From positions 34,525,288 to 34,589,287 of the forward strand of contig OV884015.1 of the NCBI GenBank assembly GCA_930367205.1: DNA of 64,000 nucleotides. Direction: 5' to 3'. Of this stretch, positions 25,250 through 35,800 are shown in pieces. A model generated the notes under the pieces. It was not told where the DNA came from and ran no database searches. It saw only the letters and a list, made by a program, of their open reading frames with translations. The position numbers and the translations under genes are program-made. Positions within the stretch are counted from its first letter, which is position 1. Every line of letters begins with the position of its first letter. The stretch is from Acanthosoma haemorrhoidale (taxonomy: Eukaryota > Arthropoda > Insecta > Hemiptera > Acanthosomatidae).

Positions 25250-25770
25250 AAATCCGGACAATTAGGTTCAAAATGCCCCTCTTTCGAACACTAGACACAT
25301 ATTACGGTTTCTTATCTCTGAATAACTATTTCTTCGCTTTGCTATTTTTGTTTTTCACCAACAAAGCCGAGACTTCAGTCGATTTTCCCAAAGCCTTAGT
25401 TCCACTGAACACAATCTTTTAGTCTTTCAAGTTTGAACAGTCCTTTGCTGCTTAGACATGGACTCCCAGGCATTCATAAATTCAAAATAAGCCGGAGGCA
25501 ACGTGTTCAATATTCTGTTTATGAATAGAGATTCATACAACTTTACCTTGTCCTCTTTCTAATTTGACAAAATTTTTCTAGATGGGAAATATGTTTTGCG
25601 ACGCCTTCTTTTGTATTCATGTTTTTCACACTGAAAAATTCATTGAATAGACAATCCTGCCTTTGTTCTGTCTTCTGTTCATAGATGCTATATGCACCTT
25701 GGACCACACCTATCTGCTGGTTGAGTACATATTTATCAGCTGCAGGACAGTGGAAGTCATATTATTGACT
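25250..25770 (-). pseudogene. Copia gag relic with zinc knuckle remnant
   Basis: On the minus strand, AADKYVLNQQIGVVQGAYSI near 25742 and FFSVKNMNTKEGVAKHI near 25640 lead to NRILNTLPPAYFEFMNAWES near 25525-25465. This matches the LL.SLP..Y..FV.AWE pattern of copia gag. Near 25300-25240 a CLVFERG...PNC-like remnant replaces the CCHC knuckle. A stop falls between the two halves. Confidence 0.7.
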
Positions 25771-26255
25771 TAACTTTTTCTATTGCTTACACTTTACTGT
25801 TATATGGAAACTCCCTTGGCGTCACCACAAGCAGCTGGTTTGTCAGGATATTCAAGCTTACCCTCCATGGCTGTCATCAATCCACTACCCTTCAGGAGAA
25901 TAGTTGAAACTTCCAGTCAGTCCGATTTGACAGGCCCTCTAGTTTGCCAATCCTTGTCTTTGTAATATTCTCCTTGGTAATGCCCACAGATGCTAAAAAA
26001 CAATCATACTGGACTCACAACCAGACCAATCTGTACTAACTCCTAGTTACTCATCCTACTTAATCAAATGAATTTATTACTCCATGTTTCTGGGACCTGA
26101 AACTGTGTGTTATAAAAAGTAATGCACTGAAGGTAAAACACATTCATTAATTATAAGAAAGTGTACTCTGCATATGCAAGAGCTAACATTATCAATACAT
26201 CCGAAGAGAAAAATCATAACATACAAGGCACTGTATTATTATATTACATAAACAA

Positions 26256-26638
26256 TTCAATAAGGAATCCAAACCAGAAAGACAAGGACGAACCTTCTCA
26301 CTAAGGCTCTATGCTATTCCATAGAGCAACATCATTTAATAAATAATAATTATAAATTATACATTAATCTGTTATCACACAATTTGCCTAATGCCTTTAT
26401 TCTATATATGTTTTTCTATGCTAGATTTGGTTTTCTTATTTTCAGGACATGTATTTTCAATAACTGGCTAGAGAATTTATAGTTGCTTTTTTTATGGTAC
26501 TTAGCAAAAATATTTTTCAACTAGTTTGGTTATTTCTATATTGCTTAGTACAATTTCAGGAAAAAAATAAATTTTACATAGGTAAATTATAATCGACAAT
26601 TATTCTTAAGCTCATCCACTCATATGATCTTGTTATAG
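26256..26638. other. Intron or upstream sequence of VWC gene
   Basis: AT-rich, no exon recognised. It ends in a pyrimidine-containing acceptor (CTTGTTATAG) at 26638. A segment near 26400-26500 recurs at about 28710-28800 (TTCTATATAT, TTTTCTATGCTAGATTT, TTTCAGGAC), so part of it is a local duplicate. Confidence 0.5.
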
Positions 26639-26821
26639 GATGTTCACTAAATGGCACAATGTTTGGTGAGGGTTCAGCGATGGTAACTTCATCCCACTGT
26701 GAGTACTGTTATTGCATCAAAGGAAGACAACACTGTGTTAGGCCTCAGTGCCTTCTGGATGTGACTGGATGTACACCACAGTATTCGGAACACTCTTGCT
26801 GCCCAGTCAAGTATAATTGCA
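26639..26821 (+). CDS. VWC gene exon a: complete VWC domain 1
   Basis: Begins with two bases of a split codon, then CSLNGTMFGEGSAM. Ten cysteines follow the C...C..C.C..C..C..C..CC..C order, ending CCPVKYNC. The donor is A|GTCAGT at 26822. Acceptor ATAG at 26635-26638. Confidence 0.85.
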
Positions 26822-29800
26822 GTCAGTATATATATTATTTAACTTTTGATATCTACTTTTTTAAACATCTCAAATCATACATACCTGTCCTATTACATTT
26901 TACACACTAAAGACAGATGGCAGATCTTATGATTTAGTATTACAAATGACGTGTTTTCTCCTGTGGGAGAAGTATGGGAAATGGATTCACTGTGTCTCAA
27001 ACCAATCTCGTAAGAGAAAATGAGTAATTTCTTTTGTATAGAATTATACTAACCCATCAGGAAACCCAAATAAAGGCTTTAAGGATAGGCTAGCACTCTG
27101 TCTGCTTAGATGGACATGAACGGCAATTTCTGTTGGCAATATCATTTAAAAATGTATTCCACCTACTTTGAGTTTCTAGAGGCTAAAAATGTTCAGTTTT
27201 ACTCAAAACCGAGCAATTGTAATAAAATTATAAGCAATTAAATCACATGATGCGATGTGGTTGAGTATGTATTAGTCGATATGCTTTTCTAACTCACATG
27301 TTAACTGTAAGTATTTTTATAGCGCCTCCCGGGTAGTACATAAATCCATACTGCTGACGTGAGAACCCCGTACTTTACCTTCCTGACATTCTATTTATAT
27401 TTATTTTAATTATTGTGACATAATTAGTCTTACAGTGAAATTCTTCAAGGTAGGAAACCTTGAATAATTTTGTCTCAAAAACCTTTTTATCCTCAATTGA
27501 CCTGATTCAAGCTCAATGTATTTGGAACAAAATAAAATCTTAAGGCAAAAATTTCATCCTGTCATTTTGTTTAACACCTTTTCTTTCATTTACTTACTTT
27601 TCTTACAAGCATGTAGCTTGATGTCTGTTAATAGTGATATTATCAACTAGCTCATGAACTAATGATGATTGGTTATACATGATTTTCCTATTGTGAAAGT
27701 GATTGCATAGTAAGTGAATAAGTAATTAGTAAAACAATAATTAATTAGTGATAAGTGGAATATGCAGATTGGATGATAAGCCAAATAACAAATAGTATGT
27801 TGGTAATAACTGTGGCCACTTTCTCTCTCATCAAAAGTTACTAGCCTGAAATAATAAATTTTCTACTGTAGATAAAATTATTGGATCAGTTTGCTTACTG
27901 AGATTAAATCCTACTTTGACGTAGGATAAAATAATGTTTGCAAATATAATATTAGGAAGATTAGTAACCAAATAACATACTTAACAAAAATATTAATTGC
28001 CCGCTGTTGATATGGGAGTATGATTTAAACTTGCATCATGAACTATTACATGTTATGCTTTACTTGTTACATACAGGTGATCTAAGGAACTCTACTGTAA
28101 CCTCAACAACAATTAAACCATCTGAAACAACACTCGATTCAGGTAAAACAAACAATTTTTTTTTAGTTTGAAATACTGAATACAATTTAGACAAAATTGC
28201 AAATTTATTATCCACCAGAATTTTATTTATTAATATAATTTTTCTTAATGTTGCTTTTTTTTTTTTATTTATGTAAAAGGTGTTAAGACCAAAAATTCCA
28301 ATGAGTGGCAAGACAAAGTAAACTCACACCCTCCAAAAAAATGGTGTTACATTTTATCCTATTTATGTCGAAAGGTGCCATATTGATTTTTAGCCAATTG
28401 TCAGTTACCCAGAGTTAAAGTTATATCATGAGGGCAACCTGGATTCTTCCAGTCCAGTAAATAGCCTAATACACAACTTATGGAACCAAAGTGCCTGAGT
28501 GAACTCTGGAAGATGATTGGCTAGATAGACAGAAAATAAAAACAGTTGTAGTGAACTCAAAGCCAGAACACCTTAGGTTATCCCTCCTCTTCTCCTAAAT
28601 AATCTACACTTATAAAAAATTGTTTTTCAAATGTTATGTGCCTGCGACCATTTGCAGGTATAGTTCATTATGTACCTCTAAACATAGAAAATGATCAAAT
28701 TGACCTAACATCTTTATTCTATATATTTTTTTCTATGCTAGATTTCGTTTTCTTATTTTCAGGACTTTATTTTCAACAACTGGTTAGAGAATTTATAGTT
28801 AGCAAAAATTTTTATATTAAACAACTGCATTACAGGTTCAAGTGACTGCCAGGTAAATGGCACCAAATATTCAGAGGGAGAAAGGGTAGAACCATCAGAG
28901 GAACAATGTGAGAACTGCTACTGTGTGCAAGGCCAGGTACGCTGCAAGCCTATTGTTTGCCCAGTCCCACTGCAGCAATGTTACCCGGTGACAACTCTTG
29001 GGCACTGCTGCCCTACCAGCTATGACTGCAGTAAGTAGCTGTTAAGTATCAGCATGTTAGAGGAGAATAAAAATAGACCATGAAAAAATCAGGCTAGTTT
29101 TTTACTGTGTAGTACACTTTCTCAAAATATATAGTTAAGAAGCTATTAGAGGTAAATAGTTTTCATATTTTTTTTTTATAAGGCATCCTTAAAAAGTGAA
29201 TTCAAATAAAAAGTGCATTCAAACATATAAGTAGAAAAATAACAGATGATTAAAAAACATTTATTAATTATTTTATATAAGTTTATTGAAAAAAACTTAC
29301 CCTCGACTTTGACAGGACTGCATTTTAGAGAGATAACTTTCATCGTTCAACTCATTTAAACAATGAGAATGATTGATTTCATACATCAGTTTAGTAAGAC
29401 CTAGTTGCATGTACAAACATTATTTAGTAGTAGAAATCACCTATTAATAAGTTAAGTTGTATTATTTATCTTTAGAAAGTTTCATAACCTTGAATTGTTA
29501 ACCATTTCTTGTACTGAATTTAATGAATGTAGAAATTTTACAATTTCACAAAATCATTGATAACAAACTTTCATAAATGTTTATCCTCTATTTTAACAAT
29601 CCACTATAAAAAGGAATGAGCTTACTATGACAATAACAAGATTCTTTGTTGACTTTTTCATCTGTTCCTTATTGTTTCTGATAATGTAATAAACAACTCC
29701 AACAGACTGAAAGCAACAAAACATGTGCTTGTGCCATCCCCTCATAACATCAACATCATATTGTTTAAATTCCATGTTCATCTGCTGGACCATGGAGCTA

Positions 29801-32800
29801 ATCCTCCAGAGGCTGAGCGACCCAGACCCATCCATCAAAAAAAACATCTTTGAAGTTCTCGAAGAAAAAAATTGTTAGAAGTAATAGCTAACTAATTAGG
29901 ACTAATTAGGATAGGGGATGTGTTCCATAAAATAAACTTTTAAAATATAATCATGTAATCCTGAATATAATTTTATTTTTTTTATTTTAACATTTTTAAT
30001 GTTTTAGGGAATGTGTCAAGAGGGATCACTGAATCAACGACAAATGAGGTAAATCAACATGCCTAACAATTTGAAGTTATATCTCATTTCATTCCATAAA
30101 ATGTATCTTAATCATGATTATTCCATACTTAGGATGAAGAAGAAACAACAACTGAAAATTTGTCTACAACAGTAATGCAAGATACAACAGTTGTTGAAAC
30201 AGATGGTGCTAATAATGAAACCACAACAGTAGCAGAAGTAGAAACAACAAATGATTTGTTAACATTGCAATTGAATGATACTGAACAGAGGTCTGCCACA
30301 GAGAGTACTACAGTGTTTGAAAATCCTAGTACAATGCTACTTAATTTAGAAGAATCCACTACTGTTATACCGGAGACTACTATAGCTCCAGCTGTAAATG
30401 TATCAAGTCCAGTCAGGTCCATCCCTGATGTAATTGAGGCAATTATTAACAGGACCCTAGCCAAAGACGATGACTATGAAGAAGACTACTACAATGAACC
30501 ATTTCTTCCGCCTTCTCTTCCAAATCTTAAGTATACAATTCAAGTTTAGATTCATACTGAACTGATAACAATCTCTTATTTAGTGTTATGGTAGCTTACT
30601 TTATTGTGCATAATTTATGTACTTTTATTGATATTTTACATTAAGGCCACATTCAAAACAAGGCTTGCTTGAATTGCTACTAAAATATTTTAATATATTT
30701 ATTGTTATTGTTATGTACACTTAGTACTGTTCAAAGGTTAAAAATATCATGCTGTTGTTAGAACAAGTTTACCAAGGGTTAAATTTCATAAGGGGAAGTA
30801 AGAAGAAAGTATATGGAGAAAATTGTTGAATGATAGAAGATATTAAACAATAAATTTATGGATAGAGAATAAGAGGATAAAATTCAAGAAGGAAACAGGG
30901 GCTTTGGGAATATTGAGGATTAATTAGATATGGGCTTTCACTGAGAATATAATTAACTAGTGGGGCCTTCCCCATAGTGGGGAGACCGACAGGTGTGTAC
31001 TCTCACCCTCCCCCTTGGTTACCTACACCACTAACCTACTGTGTCTCGCTACTTTATCATCCCCCTATTTTGGATTTTTCCTTGTTAGTTTTTTTGAGGT
31101 AATTACACAAATGAGCTAATAAGTTGAATAATGTAGATAGTGAGGCAAACAAAAACATTCAGAAAAGGACAATATTTACAATTGTATTTACGTTTATTAA
31201 AAACCATACGCACCACAATATAGATTGGTTCATCAAGTTGTTGGCTTCTTTTATATATATTGTGATTAAAAAAACACGTTGCCAACAATTAAGAAAATTA
31301 ATACATTGGTTTCAAATGCAATTCAGTTTTCATTTGTTTGAATGCAGGCCTACCTCTCTAAAATATTTTTTTCTGGAGGAAAACAAAACAAGGTTTTTGA
31401 AAATGATTCTTATAATATAAAACGCTTACATTATTAATAAGCTACCATAAAATGATGGGCATATTAAATATCACAATATAACCATTAATCTTATTATTCA
31501 TATTATTTTTTGGCAGAGTTTCATTAAATTCCTAATATTAAGTGGGTATATTAAACCATGAAAATAGAGACAAAGTTTAGTAATCTCGTAGTTCATAATA
31601 GATTTTCAAATTAAAGAATGAAATTCTGAAGACAAATATTATTGAAATGGCATCTATGCATTCCTAGCGATACAAGGATTCCACAAGAATTTTGATGTTA
31701 TTAAATTTAACAAATTTGTTATTGTGTTTTGAAATGAATTATTTTTTTAAGCTTCTGTATTACTTTTTGTTCTTTGATTTTCTGGTTTTGGTCACTGATG
31801 TATTTATTCATTCTAATACTGAAATAAATTTTTCCAAAGCTTTCAATCACCTGTTTCTGTGATTATCTCCTGTAGTTGAGAAGTGGGTTGATTCTACAAA
31901 CAAGCTCATAATTGAGCAACGGATAAGTAAATTGTTGGAATAATAGCTGAGTTTGCCTTTCAAAGTGGTCATCTTAAAAATTGTTTCACAAATCTTGCAT
32001 ATGCGGTTAACATCCGAAGACGACTGCATTAATCCTCCATGGTTTTTAATCAAGGCCAAATTAATAGTTAAATTTAAAGGGCTGTTCCCTCTGTATAGTG
32101 GTTGCCATTAAATATTCTTCACATTTTATTTTCATCCCTAGGCTTTGCGCAACGTATCCTACAATGTATTCCACAACATCCAAGACTACCAGCCTACCAT
32201 TTTTTTCTCTTAGGCACCACATGTAATTTTCTGCCTTCTCCAGCTTGATAAAAAGTGCAACTTTATTTTTTTCATTGCTGACTTGTTTAAAATATTTTCC
32301 TCTAATACTTCTTGAATTCAGGGCAGTTTGGCTGTTCAAGTAATTATCCTTATTTAATGATTACATGGCATATAGTTCTGGGTTTGTTATATTATTTCTG
32401 ATCTGTTTTTCTATGGGAAGTATCACTAGATCTTAATTTTATCACCAGTTAATGTATCTTTATGCGCCCATCACCTTTTCCAAATTTAAAGCACACCTGT
32501 TTTATTTTTTCACTGATTTAGTGTAAAAATGGTTAAATTGCTTACTATTATAATCATTGTTTCTGTTAATTATAATATAATTTAGACAAGAATATAAAAA
32601 AATACCGCCCAAAATATGTGCCACCCAGGGTAGGCTGCACTCGTAGTCCCAGTTGAATATCTTAACACAAATCAACGTATATAGTGTTTCAATCAAACGA
32701 GTTTTCTCAAAAGGTCAGGAGTTTTATTTACCACAATAAAAATCAATAATTATTTATAAAAGTTAATACTTAATAAAATGATTTATTTGTTAGGGCTTAG

Positions 32801-35800
32801 TGTGATGCAAGGGTAGTAAGCTCCTTTCCCATACTGGGCCTGTAGGTTCTAGACTTGCCCTGTAAAGTGATATTATTTTATAATAAAATTACATCCTAGT
32901 GATTTGAATGAAATAAAAGGATGGCAACCTATAGTTAGCCCACCCATAAGTAATATGGTTGGTTGACATCCTAAAAAGTGCTGAACTAAATAATGGAGAG
33001 CCTGAAGGATGTTATCGTCTTTGTAACAGCTGCAGATATTGCAAAGTATATATTATGTGGATATTTCTTTGCTTACTCTTAAACATAAATCAGATGAAGG
33101 ATGATCACCCTGTACCTGTTTGAAAGCAGTAGCTCTACTTTCAGGCTCAGCAATACATTTAAGTCAATTACATTTAAGTGTCATTCCACCCAAAAGGTCC
33201 ATTTCAACTTCATTTATTTTTATTCATTTAAAGTGCTAGGAAAATTATGAAAAAGTTCTTGAATGCTCTACATTGCATTCCTTATGAAACAGGAGAGTTA
33301 GCAGCTCACGATCATTGTAGATGAAGTCTGTAAATTAAAATATAAAAACATTAATATAAAGTAGGTTTTGAAAGTGGTAGTGGGTGTGGTTATTATTTAG
33401 ACGATAAAGAACAGGACAAAGCAAAAATAATTAAATGGGCTCATACTCCAAAAGAAAAAAAAATTCACAGTAATAAAATTAAACCAATCTAAAAATAATC
33501 AAGCAGGACAATTAATTGAATTAAAGAACCTCAGTGCGAAGTTGCTGTAATTTGGTTTAGCATTCATTGGAGTATGGTTTTTTTTTTTTTTCAATCTTCT
33601 AAGAAAATTACCAAGGAGTCAATCCACCCTCTAGGATTTGAGTTTTCAAATCAAATTTGAAATATTCGAGTGCCTTTATTCAATGCGTTAGACATTGTTT
33701 CACTCTCTTGAAATGTTTTTGGGTGAAGTACTGACAGGAGAAGTAATGACAAGATTACTTTTATTGCTGCTAAATTTTGTGAAAAAATAAATACATTTTC
33801 ATCTACTATAACATTATAAATTATGTTAGATTATTTTAAAAAAATTAGACTTGGAATTACTTACTGGTAGAGGCTGGTGAAGTGTTGATATCAATTAACA
33901 CATGCACACGCACCGCAGTGGAGTTTGACATTTTAAATGCCTCTAGGCCAGCTATATTACCCCCAAGTGGTTTACTTGTTTTAAAGATGACTTAATAATG
34001 TTAAAGGTTCCTCCCCTACCTTCAACATGCTCTAGGTTAGTGGCAAGAACTTAAACATCTTCCAGGTGAAGAAATGATCCAAATCCTCTGGAAACTACTT
34101 TTCAACAGGATTTTCCTATTTAAAATTGATCAATAAATGTTTTATTACTTGATAATACAGCTGATAAATACATGCAAAAAGGAAAATTATAATCGGTGTG
34201 GTCATAGAGCAGCATGATGTCAAAGTTGAAAATGTCACTTCTGGAAAGAGTAAAAATGTTTACTACTAAAAAATGTTTTTAATATATAATAAAGTCAAAT
34301 TTAGTAATTAAAACTAGCTGGAAGCTACAATAAAAAAATTGTTTAGCCCTATATAGCTCACTGTCAGCGTAAAATCAGCCCGAAACACCAAAAGAACCTT
34401 TTTTGAGGAATTGGACTGTTTAAAAAATACATAGATTTTTTATTTATACTTGTATTATTTATTGTAATAATTTATTTCCTTCATATACTTTTTTTGTGTA
34501 ATTATTTAAAAAAATTGTCCGAGACATATTATATTTAATTCAGTATACATGCAGTATAGGATAGTTTCTCCTTGGTTTAAATCTTAAATTTTGTTATAAC
34601 TGCTTATTTTCATTTTATAATTTTGAATAAAAACCATTAATTATTTTTTAAATATTTTGTTATAGGATTATCCCTTTTGTAGCCGCTGATGCTGTTGTGA
34701 GTGAGGAAGATATGAAAAGTAAGACTGATGAACCTATATATTTTGACTATCCCCAGCCAAGTCGTTTTTCTCCACCGAAAAAAACTGAAGGCAAGTAAAG
34801 TTCTTTATCCACAAATATTTTTTCTAAATAATAATACAATAGATATAATGTTTTAATATACTGTGTAAAGAGATATGTCTATCAAACAATGAGACTATGA
34901 TTCAACCTAGTAAACAAAGCAGGGATGTTATGTTGACATTATGCAAACTTGACGTAGATACAAACATTTTCTGATGATACCTGAATTTTCTAGTACTATC
35001 CTAAAACCAATAGACAGCCTATGTACTAAAAAACACTGTCACCAACTATGATGAAAAAAGCTCGCCAAAGTATGTATTATGTAAAAATTCAAAGCAATGC
35101 TCTTTGTTTTGTTTTATATCAAGGCTGTAACTTTGTGTCCCAGAAGACACAAAAATAACCACCACTTTTATAAAGAAGTTTTGAAAAAGTTAAGAGAAAC
35201 TTTGGAATAATGTTTCATTTTTCTCCAGGCAATGCTCCTGCACACAAAGCAGTTTTTGACTAACAATCACAGTAATACTCTTCAACATCCTCCATATTCA
35301 CTCAATCACTTTTATCTTTTCCAAAAAGTTGTTTGAACCAGTGATTTTAAATCAGTTGGTGCTGTAAAGAAAAAACCAACAGCTATGCTGAATCAACTGA
35401 CAGAAATTGTTTTGCTCAAGGCATTCAACCAGTTGAAAATAAGACTACAATGATGTATTAGTGCAAATGAGGAGCATATTAAAGGAGTACAGTACAAACA
35501 TGAAATACCAAATTAATGCTAATGTTTTTTTTTGCTTACAAAATCTCATTGATATCTAATAAAATACCCTTCTAATATACCATCAGAAATATTTGAATAG
35601 TGTTTCTTATTCATTGGTGCATTGCTCATTTTTGTGAACCGATTATTACTGCTATTTCATAAATATTAGATGAACAAAACAATATGGTGATTTATTTAAT
35701 TTATTTTTCATTTATATTTTATTGTCTTAATCATTTGCAGGAGGTTTTCTGCCTCGTGATCCAATTATTGATGGGCCATTCTATGAAACAAAATTTGAAA

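Larger units (their letters stand above)
23331..26255 (-). mobile_element. Broken copia (Ty1/copia-type) LTR retrotransposon
   Basis: Read on the minus strand, the order is a 5-prime LTR edge (TTGTTTATGTAATATAATA near 26255), a candidate primer site around 26082-26105, gag (about 25770-25250), a decayed protease region (25240-24900), integrase (24857-24101), a post-integrase linker (24098-23600), the end of RNase H (about 23535-23403), a purine tract and the start of the 3-prime LTR. The reverse transcriptase core is absent between linker and RNase H. Stops and shifts interrupt every domain. At about 2.9 kb against roughly 5 kb for intact elements, it is a deleted relic. It lies just upstream of the first recognised exon of the VWC gene and faces the opposite way. 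Confidence 0.85.

Noticed and set aside
29593..29847. 84-codon minus-strand frame in a VWC gene intron
   Set aside because: Not matched to any family by eye; could be a decayed repeat, but nothing supports it.
32587..32637. Possible extra VWC gene exon (KKYRPKYVPPR reading)
   Set aside because: Exon e joins exon f in frame without it, and the acceptor and donor are weak.
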